This document shows positions 1 to 8,205 of a DNA stretch of 64,000 nucleotides, one piece after another. Made by a program: the position numbers and the translations under genes. This DNA is from Sphingomonas sp. IC-56 (GTDB lineage: Bacteria; Pseudomonadota; Alphaproteobacteria; Sphingomonadales; Sphingomonadaceae). The stretch's first letter is position 1. Each line of letters opens with the position of its first letter. The stretch is taken from the NCBI RefSeq assembly GCF_021043375.1, contig NZ_JAJNDV010000005.1, positions 62,001 to 126,000 of the forward strand, given 5' to 3'. The notes beneath the pieces were generated by a model, which saw nothing but the letters and a program-made list of their open reading frames with translations, was not told where the DNA came from and did not search any database.

Positions 1-2
1 CG

Positions 3-908
3 CCGGCCACCGATCCGCTTGCGCTGGCCGGGGAGGGCGGGATCGGCCGCATCTCGGTCTATGCGCAGGGTGGCGATTATCACGACGTGATCAAGCGGCG
101 GCTGAAGGAACTTGCCCGCTGGCTGGTCGGGGCGGCGCCGGGGGCGGACGTGAAGGTGTTCGTGGACACCGCGCCGGTGATGGAGAAGCCACTGTCGGAG
201 GCGGCGGGGCTGGGCTGGCAGGGCAAGCACACCAATCTGGTCAGCCGCGAGCATGGCAGCTGGCTGTTCCTTGGTGCGATCTACACCACGCTGGATCTCA
301 CGCCCGATAATGCCGGGCGCACCACTTGCGGCAGTTGCGACGCGTGCCTGTCGGCCTGCCCGACCAATGCGTTTCCGGCGCCCTTCCGCCTCGATGCCCG
401 GCGCTGCATCTCGTACCTGACGATCGAGCATAAGGGGCCGATCCCGACCGAATTTCGTGAGGCGATCGGCAACCGCATCTATGGCTGTGACGATTGCCTG
501 GCGGTGTGCCCGTGGAACAAGTTCGCGGCGGCGGCGCAGGCCAACCAGGCGTTCCTGCCGCGCGCGGAACTGGTTGCACCGGAACTGCGCGACTTGTTGC
601 AGCTGGACGATGCCGCGTTTCGCGAAGTGTTCGCCGGGTCGCCGATCAAGCGCATCGGGCGCGACCGGATGGTGCGCAATTGCCTGATCGCGGCGGGGAA
701 TAGCGGGGATGCCGGGTTGGTGCCGGTGGTAGCGAGCTTGCTGGAGGATCCAACGGCTGAGGTGCGCGGCGCGGCCATCTGGGCGCTGCGGCAGCTGGAT
801 GCAGGGCGGTGGATGGCTGAGCGGAAGGCGCGGTTAGCGGTCGAAGCCGATCCAGAAGTTTTGGCAGAGTGGGCCGTCCAAGGTCCTCCCCCGAGGGGGA
901 GGATCTGA
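3..908 (+). CDS. queG: Epoxyqueuosine reductase QueG, 3' part (5' end outside window)
   Basis: Cobalamin- and iron-sulfur-dependent enzyme that reduces epoxyqueuosine to queuosine in tRNA, the last step of the Q pathway; cytoplasmic. The frame is open from base 3, so the N-terminus lies upstream; an internal GTG at 87 is not the real start because conserved family sequence ([12 protein letters not shown]) precedes it. Two 4Fe-4S motifs are visible: [12 protein letters not shown] near 327-362 and [10 protein letters not shown] near 483-514. A HEAT-like C-terminal segment follows ([20 protein letters not shown]). The last residues and stop codon lie in a palindromic repeat shared with intergenic regions. 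tgt and queA of the same pathway occur later in the window. Confidence 0.93.
   Translation, partial: PATDPLALAGEGGIGRISVYAQGGDYHDVIKRRLKELARWLVGAAPGADVKVFVDTAPVMEKPLSEAAGLGWQGKHTNLVSREHGSWLFLGAIYTTLDLTPDNAGRTTCGSCDACLSACPTNAFPAPFRLDARRCISYLTIEHKGPIPTEFREAIGNRIYGCDDCLAVCPWNKFAAAAQANQAFLPRAELVAPELRDLLQLDDAAFREVFAGSPIKRIGRDRMVRNCLIAAGNSGDAGLVPVVASLLEDPTAEVRGAAIWALRQLDAGRWMAERKARLAVEADPEVLAEWAVQGPPPRGRI
884..903. repeat. Palindromic C-rich repeat head at the end of queG
   Basis: Near-perfect palindrome TCCTCCCCCGAGGGGGAGGA. It is the same head motif that borders the longer inverted elements at 3080-3215, 9648-9786 and 12063-12192. It supplies the final queG codons and could act as a hairpin between the convergent queG and the lipoprotein gene at 910. 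Confidence 0.7.
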
Positions 909-909
909 C

Positions 910-1281
910 TCACTTCCGCTGAGCACCCAACGCCGCCAGACAACTCGCCTGGTCGATCGGGCTGCCATCGCGTTGCCGCGTGTCGATATAGGTCACTGCC
1001 GGCTCGCCGCGTCCCTTGTGCGGCGGGTACAGATACGCGTCGAGCACGCAGATCGGCCCGGCGAATTGGAGCTTGCGCGCCGTGCCTTCGCTCACGTCGA
1101 GCAGGGGCTTGCCGAACTGCGCCAGCAGCGCGTTAGCGGTCTGGCCCCGGATCGCGCTGACGCTGGCCGGCACAGGCCCGCCCGGCACCGGGACATGCCC
1201 AGCGGGCCGCGCCGCGGGAATCGCGCCGCCGCCACTGCATGCCCCCAGCGCCAGCGCCGAACCCAAGAACCAGAACCTCAT
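910..1281 (-). CDS. Small putative lipoprotein, 123 aa
   Basis: Function not recognised. The ATG at 1281 gives MRFWFLGSALALGACSGGG, a short signal peptide with a lipobox (LGAC), so the mature protein should be an acylated envelope lipoprotein. The rest is a compact domain with VSEGTARKLQFAG and an ILV-rich strand pattern ending in AQRK. Longer in-frame extensions upstream lack a signal peptide and overlap the next gene more, so they were not chosen. The start overlaps the stop of the EI24-like gene by a few bases, indicating translational coupling. I recall similar small SmpA/OmlA-like outer-membrane lipoproteins, but the match is not strong enough for a name. Confidence 0.75.
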   Translation of the reverse strand: MRFWFLGSALALGACSGGGAIPAARPAGHVPVPGGPVPASVSAIRGQTANALLAQFGKPLLDVSEGTARKLQFAGPICVLDAYLYPPHKGRGEPAVTYIDTRQRDGSPIDQASCLAALGAQRK

Positions 1282-1967
1282 GCGCGTCTCCCGCGGTGAT
1301 AAACATGCGTGGCCATCGCGGCGCCCAGTACGGGCGCGGCCAGATTGACGAACGGTATCAGCAGCAGCCCCGTTCCGATCGCACCCAGCACGAAGCGGCG
1401 GCCACGGGTGCGCCCGCGCCACGCCGGCAGTGCCGAATAGGGCATGTGCCGCACCGCCACCATGTCGCCCAGATCCCGGCCGAGCAGCCAGGCGTTGACG
1501 ATGAAGAAGGCGAGCGCGGTGCCGACGCCGGTCACCAGCAGCAACAGGTAGAGCGGCGACAGCAACAGATTGACCCCGATCGCACGTGCCGCCGAGCCCA
1601 AGCCCATCGCCGCCGAGCGCGCGAGCGGTACGTCATGGGCGGCGTCATGCGCGTCGGGATAATGGCGTGCTTCGACCGCCGCGACGACTTCGTCGGCGAA
1701 CACACCCACTGCGGCCACCGCGACTATTCGGAACAACAGCCACCAGGCGAGCGCCAGCACCAGGACCGTCGCGACATCGGCCAGCCAGCCGCTCTCGCCC
1801 GCTCCCATCCAGGAGGCGACCACCGCCTCCAGCCCATGCAAGCCATACCACAGCCCGACGCCGCCGGCGGCGAACAGCAGCAGCGTGAGCGCAAAGGACT
1901 TGGCGAACACGGCAAGCACCGGCCGGTCGGACAACTGGCCCAGCGACAGGAAGAAAGCCTGGATCAT
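1278..1967 (-). CDS. EI24 / CysZ-like integral membrane protein, 229 aa
   Basis: Multi-pass inner-membrane protein of the EI24 family (includes CysZ sulfate permeases and eukaryotic EI24). Four or more hydrophobic helices are visible, including SFALTLLLFAAGGVGLWYG, LVLALAWWLLF, LLLSPLYLLLLVTGVG and a C-terminal GAIGTGLLLIPFVNLAAP segment, with the family-typical P-N-L-A-AP ending. The substrate cannot be told from sequence and no cysteine-assimilation gene is adjacent. It starts an apparent two-gene unit with the downstream lipoprotein and diverges from the adenosine kinase gene with about 56 bases between starts. Confidence 0.8.
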   Translation of the reverse strand: MIQAFFLSLGQLSDRPVLAVFAKSFALTLLLFAAGGVGLWYGLHGLEAVVASWMGAGESGWLADVATVLVLALAWWLLFRIVAVAAVGVFADEVVAAVEARHYPDAHDAAHDVPLARSAAMGLGSAARAIGVNLLLSPLYLLLLVTGVGTALAFFIVNAWLLGRDLGDMVAVRHMPYSALPAWRGRTRGRRFVLGAIGTGLLLIPFVNLAAPVLGAAMATHVYHRGRRA

Positions 1968-2023
1968 TGCGCTCTTCCTTGCCCGCCCCTAGGGCGTGGA
2001 CGCAACCCAATTGGAGCCCACAC

Positions 2024-3022
2024 TTGACCAGCCCCACCTATGACGTGGTCGCGATCGGCAATGCCATCGTCGATATTCTCGCCCAGGCCGAAGACAGCTT
2101 CATCGAGGAGATCGGCGTCGCCAAGGGCTCGATGCAACTGATGTTCTCACCCGAGGAAGCCGACGCGCTCTATGCCAAGATGGGCCCGGGCCGTGAAGTT
2201 TCGGGCGGATCGGCGAGCAACACCGTTGCCGGCATCGCCGCGCTGGGCGGCAAAACCGCGTTCATCGGCCAGGTCGCCGACGACCAGCTCGGCGCGGTCT
2301 TCGCGCACGATCTGCGTGCGGCCGGAGTCGATTACAACACGGCCGTTCGCCCCGGTCAGCCGACCACCGCGCGCTGCCTGATCTTCGTGACGCCGGATGG
2401 CCAGCGCACGATGAACACGTTCCTTGGTGCCTCGCAGTTCCTGCCCGAGGCGGCGCTGGACGAGTCGGTGATCGCCAATGGCGCGATCCTGTATCTCGAA
2501 GGCTATCTGTGGGATCCCGAAGAGCCGCGCGCCGCGATGCGCAAGGCGATCGAGATCGCGCGCTCGAACGGCCGCAAGGTCGCCTTCACCCTGTCCGACG
2601 TGTTCTGCATCTCGCGCCACGGCGACGATTTCCGCAAGCTGATCGCCGATGGGCTGATCGACATCCTGTTCGCCAACGAGAATGAGCTTCTGGCACTGAC
2701 CCAGAAGGACGATTTCGAGGAAGCGGTTGCGACGATCGCCGCGCAGGTGCCGCTGGCAGTGATGACCCGCAGCGAGCAGGGCGCGCTGGCGGTATCGGGT
2801 GCCGAGCGCGTCCAGGTGGCTGCCGAGCCGATTGCCAAGCTGGTCGACACCACCGGCGCCGGCGACATGTTCGCGGCGGGCTTCCTGCACGGGCAGGCGC
2901 AGGGCCGGGGGATCGAAGAGTCGCTGCGCCTTGGGGCGATCTGTGCGGCGGAGATCATCCAGCACTACGGCGCGCGCGCAGAGGTGGACCTGAAGAAGCT
3001 TGCCGCTGAGCGGCTCGGCTGA
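2024..3022 (+). CDS. PfkB-family kinase, probable adenosine kinase, 332 aa
   Basis: Ribokinase-type sugar/nucleoside kinase, most likely phosphorylating adenosine to AMP. N-terminal YDVVAIGNAIVD and the PfkB signature 2 DTTGAGDMFAAGF, with the catalytic Asp, are present, along with the GGSASNTVAG glycine motif near residue 60. The start is TTG at 2024, preceded by TTGGAG about eight bases upstream. The alternative ATG at 1967 would add a low-complexity leader overlapping the divergent promoter region and the EI24 start. A hairpin with a T-run follows at 3048. Substrate assignment is by remembered similarity to alphaproteobacterial adenosine kinases; another PfkB substrate is possible. Confidence 0.85.
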   Translation: MTSPTYDVVAIGNAIVDILAQAEDSFIEEIGVAKGSMQLMFSPEEADALYAKMGPGREVSGGSASNTVAGIAALGGKTAFIGQVADDQLGAVFAHDLRAAGVDYNTAVRPGQPTTARCLIFVTPDGQRTMNTFLGASQFLPEAALDESVIANGAILYLEGYLWDPEEPRAAMRKAIEIARSNGRKVAFTLSDVFCISRHGDDFRKLIADGLIDILFANENELLALTQKDDFEEAVATIAAQVPLAVMTRSEQGALAVSGAERVQVAAEPIAKLVDTTGAGDMFAAGFLHGQAQGRGIEESLRLGAICAAEIIQHYGARAEVDLKKLAAERLG

Positions 3023-3047
3023 GCTTCGGCACCTCGCTGAACCAGAA

Positions 3048-3074
3048 GGGCCGGGATAACTCCCGGCCCTTTTT
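3048..3074 (+). terminator. Rho-independent terminator of adenosine kinase gene
   Basis: Perfect stem GGGCCGGGA / TCCCGGCCC with a TAAC loop followed by TTTTT, 25 bases after the stop codon at 3022. Confidence 0.9.
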
Positions 3075-3079
3075 GTATT

Positions 3080-3215
3080 CAGATCCTCCCCCGGAGGGGG
3101 CGGGAACCAAGCGAAGCTTGGTGGAGGGGTATTCTCCCCAAGCGATGTCCGATGAGGAGAATACCCCTCCACCGGCCTGCGGCTGGTCCCCCTCCCCCTC
3201 CAGGGGAGGATCTGA
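3080..3215. repeat. Long inverted intergenic repeat (family A)
   Basis: Two arms of about 58 bases face each other. The left arm opens with CAGATCCTCCCCCGGAGG and ends in GGAGGGGTATTCTCC; the right arm is its near-perfect reverse complement and ends GGGGAGGATCTGA. Each arm carries its own small palindrome (TCCTCCCC...GGGGAGGA) and an inner stem (CCAAGCGAAGCTTGG on the left, CCGGCCTGCGGCTGG region on the right). Related elements are at 9648 and 12063. Confidence 0.85.
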
Positions 3216-3220
3216 ATGAA

Positions 3221-3249
3221 AAAGGCCGGGGCTTGCGCCCCGGCCTTTT
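3221..3249. terminator. Bidirectional hairpin terminator between adenosine kinase and permease genes
   Basis: AAAGGCCGGGGC / GCCCCGGCCTTT stem with a four-base TTGC loop, flanked by A-run and T-run, so it can serve either strand. It lies between the convergent genes ending at 3022 (plus) and 3296 (minus). Confidence 0.85.
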
Positions 3250-3269
3250 CTGTATCCGCTTGGGATGCC

Positions 3270-3290
3270 CCTCCCTCCGCAGGGAGGAGG
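3270..3290. repeat. Short C/G palindrome, family A head fragment
   Basis: CCCTCCCTCCGCAGGGAGGAGG lies immediately downstream of the permease stop codon. It resembles the head palindrome of the longer family A elements and may be a solitary half-copy. Confidence 0.5.
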
Positions 3291-3295
3291 CAGGC

Positions 3296-4837
3296 TCAGC
3301 GCGTCCCCGGCACCGGCGGGTCGAGCTCTTCATACGCCTCGTGCTCCGGCACATCGACGATGCCGCGGCCGACATGGCTGCGCGAGCGGCTATAGGCGAG
3401 ATACACGACCAGCCCGATCGCCGCCCAGATGCCGAACAGCAGGATGCTGTGCACGTCCAGGCTGAAGAACAGGTAGATGCAGCCCAGGATAGACAGCGGC
3501 GCCACCACCATGATCGCCGGGGTGCGGAACGGCCGCTTGCGGCTGGGGTCGGTGCGGCGCAGCACCAGCACCGCGATCGACACCGCGGCAAAGGCGAACA
3601 GCGTGCCCGAGTTCGAGATGTTGGCCAGCGCGCCCACCGGGAAGAATGCCGCGAACAGCGACACCGCGATGCCGGTCATGATCGTGATGACGTGCGGCGT
3701 GTTGAACTTGGGGTGGATGCGGCTGAACATCGCCGGCAGCAGGCCGTCGCGGCTCATGGTGAAGAAGATGCGGGTCTGGCCGAACATCATCATCAGGATG
3801 ACCGAAGGCAGCGCGAGGATCGCGGCAAGCCCGATCAGGTTGCCGATCTGCGGCCAGCCGATTTCACGCAGCACAAAGGCGAGTGCTTCCTTGGAGCAGA
3901 CCACGTCCTTGGCGCCTTCGGCAGCGCGGGCGGCGCACTGCTGCGCCAGCTCGGGGCTGCCGGGTTCGAGCATGCTGCCGAGTGCATTGAGCACCGGCTG
4001 TGCGCTTATGCCCGGCGCGCCGATCACGCCTGCCGAGACCAGGATGTAGAAGACCGTGCAGAAACCCAGGCTGCCGATCAGGCCGATGGGCATGTTGCGC
4101 TGCGGGTTCTTGGTCTCCTCTGCCGCGGTGGAGACCGCGTCGAAGCCGACATAGGCGAAGAAGATCGACGCCGCGGCTGCCGAGATGCCGCCAAAGCCGA
4201 GCGGCGAGAAGGGCTCGAACTGCTCCATCCGCATGACCGGAAGGGCGAGGATGATGAACAGCGTCAGCGCGATCACCTTGATCGCCACCAGCACGGCGTT
4301 GATCGTCGCCGACTCCTTGGTGCCGATAACGAGCAGCCAGGTCACCAGCCCAGCGATCACCATCGCGGGCAGGTTGATGACACCGCCGTCGAGCGGCCCG
4401 AGCACCAGCGTGTTCGGAATGTCGATGGCGAAGGCATGCTCGATATAACCGACCATGTAGCCCGACCAGCCGACCGAGACCGCGCCTGCGGCGACGGCAT
4501 ATTCGAGGATCAGCGCCCAGCCGACCATCCAGGCGATCAACTCACCCATCACCGCATAGCTATAGGTATAGGCGGAGCCCGAAACCGGGACCATGGACGC
4601 CATTTCGGCGTAACAGAGTGCGGCTACGGCGCAGACCAGGCCGGCGATGATGAACGAGATCATCATGCCGGGGCCGGCCTTTTGTGCGGCCTCGGCGGTG
4701 AGAACGAAGATGCCGGTGCCGATCACGGCGCCGATTCCGAGCATGGTCAGCTGAAAGGCACCAAGCGTGCGGTGCAGTGATTTCTTTTCGGCTGTCGCTA
4801 GAATGGCATCGAGTGGCTTTACGCGCCCGAATATCAT
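3296..4837 (-). CDS. APC-superfamily amino acid permease, 513 aa
   Basis: Inner-membrane amino-acid transporter of the APC superfamily, cationic amino acid transporter (YfnA/YhdG-like) branch. The N-terminal helix 1 motif GIGAVIGTGIFVLT (about residues 34-47) is the signature unwound substrate-binding segment; about twelve hydrophobic helices follow, including YAEMASMVPVSGSAYTYSYA and FFAYVGFDAVSTAAEETKNP, both typical of the branch. There is an unusually long loop with two Cys residues (CAARAAEGAKDVVC) near residue 300. The gene stands alone, convergent to adenosine kinase. Substrate is inferred only to class level. Confidence 0.9.
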   Translation of the reverse strand: MIFGRVKPLDAILATAEKKSLHRTLGAFQLTMLGIGAVIGTGIFVLTAEAAQKAGPGMMISFIIAGLVCAVAALCYAEMASMVPVSGSAYTYSYAVMGELIAWMVGWALILEYAVAAGAVSVGWSGYMVGYIEHAFAIDIPNTLVLGPLDGGVINLPAMVIAGLVTWLLVIGTKESATINAVLVAIKVIALTLFIILALPVMRMEQFEPFSPLGFGGISAAAASIFFAYVGFDAVSTAAEETKNPQRNMPIGLIGSLGFCTVFYILVSAGVIGAPGISAQPVLNALGSMLEPGSPELAQQCAARAAEGAKDVVCSKEALAFVLREIGWPQIGNLIGLAAILALPSVILMMMFGQTRIFFTMSRDGLLPAMFSRIHPKFNTPHVITIMTGIAVSLFAAFFPVGALANISNSGTLFAFAAVSIAVLVLRRTDPSRKRPFRTPAIMVVAPLSILGCIYLFFSLDVHSILLFGIWAAIGLVVYLAYSRSRSHVGRGIVDVPEHEAYEELDPPVPGTR

Positions 4838-4974
4838 TGAGTTGATCCCCTAGACGGCGCTCTCTGGCACCGCGCCCTTGATGAAAGGCGCGAGCCTAGC
4901 CGCAAACGCCGGACGTGCAATCCTTTAGTGCGCTTGAGCCCCGCCCAGGCGCACGGAATTGGCGCTTTGACGCC

Positions 4975-5352
4975 TCAGCGCGCAAGCATCGGCCCCAGCG
5001 GCTGCTTGCCAAAGATGTGGACGTGCAGGTGCGGCACCTCCTGCCCGGCATGTGCGCCGACATTGGCGAGCAGGCGATAGCCGTCGCCCACCAGCCCCGC
5101 TTCGCGCGCGACATTGCCGACAGCGCGGACGAACCCACCGATTTCCGCGTCGCTGCCGCGCGCCGAGAAATCGTCCCAGCTGACATAAGCGCCCTTGGGG
5201 ATCACCAGCACGTGATGCGCCGCCTGGGGCGCGATGTCGTGGAAGGCGAGCGCGTAGTCGTCCTCGTATACCGTCTTCGCCGGGATCTCGCCGCGCAGGA
5301 TCTTCGCGAAGATGTTGTTCGGGTCATAGGGCTGGGTGGCGTCGATCGGCAT
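4975..5352 (-). CDS. HIT-family protein (histidine triad, Hint-like), 125 aa
   Basis: Small cytoplasmic nucleotide hydrolase/transferase fold. The histidine triad HLHVHIFG lies near residues 109-116, and NIFAKILRGEIPA plus HVLVIPKGAY are characteristic of the Hint branch, which hydrolyses AMP-lysine type phosphoramidates. The ATG at 5352 has an AAGGAG site eight bases upstream. It follows hisE on the same strand with about 50 bases between, as often seen in alphaproteobacteria, so it is probably cotranscribed with the his genes. Confidence 0.92.
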   Translation of the reverse strand: MPIDATQPYDPNNIFAKILRGEIPAKTVYEDDYALAFHDIAPQAAHHVLVIPKGAYVSWDDFSARGSDAEIGGFVRAVGNVAREAGLVGDGYRLLANVGAHAGQEVPHLHVHIFGKQPLGPMLAR

Positions 5353-5378
5353 GGGAGGTCTCCTTTCAGAGCGGCATA

Positions 5379-5405
5379 CCCAATCCTCCTCGTGCCGGGG
5401 AGGAC
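5379..5405. repeat. Short palindromic repeat between hisE and HIT gene
   Basis: AATCCTCCTCGTGCCGGGGAGGACC is a degenerate copy of the family A head palindrome. It lies in the 54-base gap between hisE and the HIT gene. Confidence 0.5.
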
Positions 5406-5406
5406 C

Positions 5407-5721
5407 TTAGGCCGTCCGCCCCGCCTTTTCCTCCAGTCCCGACAGCCCTTCGCGCCGCGCAAGCTCCGCACGCACATCGTCCAGGCTCAGTCCGGCGTCG
5501 GCGAGCAGCACGAGCAGGTGGAACATCAGGTCGGCGGCCTCGCTCACCATGCCTGCGTGATCGTCAGCAATCGCCGCGATCACCGTCTCGACGGCCTCTT
5601 CGCCGACCTTCTGCGCAATTTTGGCACGGCCCTTGGCCATCAGCTTTGCGACATAGGAGGTGTCGGGATCGGCCGCGCGGCGCTGGCGGATCGTCTGTTC
5701 AAGCGCGTCGAGCGTGTCCAT
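5407..5721 (-). CDS. hisE: Phosphoribosyl-ATP pyrophosphatase HisE, 104 aa
   Basis: Second step of histidine biosynthesis: hydrolyses PR-ATP to PR-AMP. It is a MazG-like all-alpha NTP pyrophosphatase; the metal-binding EEAVE motif ([13 protein letters not shown], residues about 38-50) and the [13 protein letters not shown] helix are present. The ATG at 5721 opens with [15 protein letters not shown], the family-typical N-terminus; upstream in-frame codons give no recognisable sequence. It lies downstream of hisF but separated by a small ORF and a repeat, suggesting insertion into an ancestral hisAFE order. Confidence 0.93.
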   Translation of the reverse strand: MDTLDALEQTIRQRRAADPDTSYVAKLMAKGRAKIAQKVGEEAVETVIAAIADDHAGMVSEAADLMFHLLVLLADAGLSLDDVRAELARREGLSGLEEKAGRTA

Positions 5722-5752
5722 CGCCTGCCGCTGCGGGAGCGGAGCGGCGCTG

Positions 5753-5935
5753 TCAATCCTTGCGGCGGAACCGGGCGCGCAGCTTGGCGCGCGCAAACCA
5801 GACACCCGCCGCGGCGCAAGCGGCCAGCGCCAGATCGGAAAGCTCGGGCATCGAGCGGCTGCTCGCCACACCGCTATGCGGCTGGGCCATGACAGGCGCG
5901 GCAATGAGGAGCAGAGCTGCGGCGATGCGGGGCAT
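5753..5935 (-). CDS. Small exported protein with PEP-CTERM-like tail, 60 aa
   Basis: Short ORF between hisF and hisE. Residues 1-17 look like a signal peptide ([18 protein letters not shown]). The C-terminal half contains [17 protein letters not shown], a hydrophobic span and a basic end (FRRKD), the tripartite layout of PEP-CTERM sorting signals recognised by exosortase, although the second proline is replaced by leucine. Almost nothing lies between the two signals, so it may be a tiny membrane-anchored peptide. It is in the his operon direction. Coding status is not certain. Confidence 0.5.
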   Translation of the reverse strand: MPRIAAALLLIAAPVMAQPHSGVASSRSMPELSDLALAACAAAGVWFARAKLRARFRRKD

Positions 5936-6000
5936 CCGCGCAGGGTAGGGGGTGCCGGTTCTGAAACGGTTAACACGGGCTGTGCGTGGGTACCCAATCC

Positions 6001-6090
6001 TTCGTCATCCCGGCCTTGAGCCGGGATCCCGCTTCTTCTTCAATGCCAATCAAAGGCAGCGGGACCCCGGCTCAAGGCCGGGGTGACGAA
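6001..6090. repeat. Inverted intergenic repeat (family B)
   Basis: The arms TTCGTCATCCCGGCCTTGAG... and ...CTCAAGGCCGGGGTGACGAA are near-perfect reverse complements of about 33 bases around a short spacer. Each arm itself holds a smaller stem (CCCGGCCTTGAGCCGGG on the left). It lies just downstream of hisF and may give a strong hairpin in the his transcript. Unrelated in sequence to family A. Confidence 0.85.
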
Positions 6091-6098
6091 CAAGAAAA

Positions 6099-6860
6099 TC
6101 AACCCCGAACCGGTATCCCCGCCTCGCGCATCGCGGCATGCGCCTGCGCCACCGTCGCTTCGCCAAAGTGGAAGATCGACGCCGCCAGCACCGCCGAGGC
6201 ATGCCCGTCGCGGATACCTTCGACCAGATGGCCCAGCTTGCCCACGCCCCCGCTCGCCACCACCGGCACCGTCACGCGGTCGGCGATCTCGCGGATCAGC
6301 GCCAGATCGTAACCGTCGCGCGTGCCGTCGCGGTCCATCGACGTCACCAGCAGCTCGCCCGCGCCCAGCTCCGCCAGCCGCAGCGCATGCTCCACCGCGT
6401 CGATTCCGGTCGCACGCCGTCCGCCATGGGTGAACACTTCCCAGCGCCCTTCGGACACCCGGCGCGCGTCGATGGAGGCGACCACGCACTGGCTGCCCAT
6501 GCGCTCGGCGATCTCCGCCACGACTTCGGGCCGCGCCACCGCCGCGGAATTCACCGCCACCTTGTCGGCGCCCGCCAGCAGCAGCGCGCGCGCATCCTCC
6601 ACCGTCCGCACGCCGCCACCGACGGTCAGCGGCATGAAGCACACTTCCGCCGTGCGCCGCACCACGTCGATCATCGTCCCGCGCGCCTCATGGCTGGCGG
6701 TGATGTCGAGGAAGCACAGCTCGTCCGCGCCCGCCGCGTCATAGGCCCGGGCCTGCTCGACCGGATCGCCCGCGTCGCGCAATTCCACGAAGTTCACGCC
6801 CTTGACCACGCGGCCCTGCGCCACGTCGAGGCAGGGGATCACGCGCGCGCGGACGCTCAT
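6099..6860 (-). CDS. hisF: Imidazole glycerol phosphate synthase cyclase subunit HisF, 253 aa
   Basis: With HisH it converts PRFAR plus ammonia into IGP and AICAR. A TIM-barrel with catalytic Asp in [14 protein letters not shown] (Asp11) and ASIDARR (near 130); phosphate-binding VGGGVRT and ASGGVG loops are present. Length is normal. The start overlaps the hisA stop by four bases (ATGA type), so the two are translationally coupled. Confidence 0.97.
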   Translation of the reverse strand: MSVRARVIPCLDVAQGRVVKGVNFVELRDAGDPVEQARAYDAAGADELCFLDITASHEARGTMIDVVRRTAEVCFMPLTVGGGVRTVEDARALLLAGADKVAVNSAAVARPEVVAEIAERMGSQCVVASIDARRVSEGRWEVFTHGGRRATGIDAVEHALRLAELGAGELLVTSMDRDGTRDGYDLALIREIADRVTVPVVASGGVGKLGHLVEGIRDGHASAVLAASIFHFGEATVAQAHAAMREAGIPVRG

Positions 6861-7615
6861 GCGAAGTCGGCCGGCGACGCGCGCAGCCGCGCCGTCTCGA
6901 TCGCCTCGGCCAAGTCCAGGCGCCCATCATAGAGCGCGCGGCCGGTGATCACGCCTTCGACGCCATCGAGGACATGGCCGGCAAGGTCCTGCACATCGGT
7001 GATGCTGGCCACGCCACCGCTGGCGATCACGGGAATCGCAACCTCGCGCGCCAGCGCCACGGTCGCCTCGACATTGCAGCCTTTGAGCAGCCCGTCGCGC
7101 CCGACATCGGTGAACAGCAATGCGGCCACGCCGACATCCTCGAAGCGCTTGGCAAGCTCGGCCACCGCAACGGTGGACACGTCCGCCCAGCCGCGCGTCG
7201 CGACCATGCCGTCGCGCGCGTCCACGGCCACCACGATCCGCCCGGGATTATCGCGCGCCGCCTCGCGCACCAGCTCGGGGTCCTCCAACGCCGCAGTGCC
7301 GATCACCACCCGCGCCACGCCCAGGTCCAGCCAGCGCTCGATCGACTCGCGATTGCGGATGCCGCCGCCCAGCTGCACCTTGCCGCCAAAGCGCTCCAGC
7401 ACCGACGCGACCGCCGCGCCATTCACTGACTCACCGGCAAAGGCGCCGTCCAGGTCGACCATGTGCAGCCACTCGGCACCTGCCTGCGCGAAGGCTTGCG
7501 CCTGCGCGGCGGGATCGTCGCCATACACCGTGGCGCGGTCCATATCGCCCTCGGCCAAGCGGACGACCTGGCCGCCCTTCAGGTCGATTGCGGGGAAGAT
7601 GATCAGGGACGCCAT
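6857..7615 (-). CDS. hisA: ProFAR isomerase HisA, 252 aa
   Basis: TIM-barrel isomerase that opens the ribose of ProFAR to give PRFAR, the HisF/HisH substrate. [14 protein letters not shown] at the N-terminus has the catalytic Asp; a second Asp is in [16 protein letters not shown]. The ATG at 7615 begins [15 protein letters not shown]; in-frame sequence upstream is hisH read in another frame. It overlaps hisH by 13 bases at its start and hisF by four at its end. Confidence 0.97.
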   Translation of the reverse strand: MASLIIFPAIDLKGGQVVRLAEGDMDRATVYGDDPAAQAQAFAQAGAEWLHMVDLDGAFAGESVNGAAVASVLERFGGKVQLGGGIRNRESIERWLDLGVARVVIGTAALEDPELVREAARDNPGRIVVAVDARDGMVATRGWADVSTVAVAELAKRFEDVGVAALLFTDVGRDGLLKGCNVEATVALAREVAIPVIASGGVASITDVQDLAGHVLDGVEGVITGRALYDGRLDLAEAIETARLRASPADFA

Positions 7616-8205
7616 GCCAAAAACCTTTGCAGCAGCGCGATGCCGTAGCGCTGGCTCTTTTCGGGGTGAAACTGCACGCCGGCCAGATTGTCGCGGCCGA
7701 TCGCCGCGGTGACCTGGGCGCCATGCTCGGTGGTCGCCAGCACATGCTCGCCTTCGAACGCGAAGCTGTGCAGGAAATAGGCCTCGCCCGGCTCGATCAG
7801 CGGATGGTCTGAACAAGGCACGACGTCGTTCCACCCCATGTGCGGCACGCGCACGTCAGGGGAGGGGGGAAGATGGCGCACCACGCCGGGGATCCAGCCC
7901 AGTCCGCCATGCACGCCCAGCTCCTCGCCACGCGTGGCCATCAGCTGCATGCCGACGCACACGCCCAGGAACGGCGCGCCTTCGTTGAGCACGCGCTGCT
8001 CCATCGCGCCGACCATGCCGTCGATCTCGCGCAATCCGCTCGCGCAGGCGCCGAACGCGCCGACGCCCGGCAGGACGATGCGGTCGGCCTTGGCGACCAC
8101 ATCCGGGTCGGCGGTGATCACCAGATCCTGCGCACCCGCCGCTCTCAGCGCATTGTGGACCGAATGGAGATTGCCCGCGCCGTAATCGATCAGCGCCAGC
8201 GTCAC
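7603..8205 (-). CDS. hisH: Imidazole glycerol phosphate synthase glutaminase subunit HisH, 200 aa
   Basis: Class I glutamine amidotransferase that feeds ammonia to HisF. The catalytic triad is visible: Cys83 in GVCVGMQLM, and His180/Glu182 in GVQFHPEKS. N-terminal ALIDYGAGNLHSV is typical. The start overlaps the YciI-like gene by four bases and the stop overlaps hisA by 13, placing it mid-operon. Confidence 0.97.
   Translation of the reverse strand: MTLALIDYGAGNLHSVHNALRAAGAQDLVITADPDVVAKADRIVLPGVGAFGACASGLREIDGMVGAMEQRVLNEGAPFLGVCVGMQLMATRGEELGVHGGLGWIPGVVRHLPPSPDVRVPHMGWNDVVPCSDHPLIEPGEAYFLHSFAFEGEHVLATTEHGAQVTAAIGRDNLAGVQFHPEKSQRYGIALLQRFLAWRP

Noticed and set aside
3048..3249. Small RNA between adenosine kinase and permease
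   Set aside because: The structure is explained by a terminator, a family A repeat and a second terminator.
3152..4780. Plus-strand ORF of 542 codons across the permease gene
   Set aside because: Antisense of the APC permease, very rich in Arg/Asp/His with no domain; the minus strand has clear helices.
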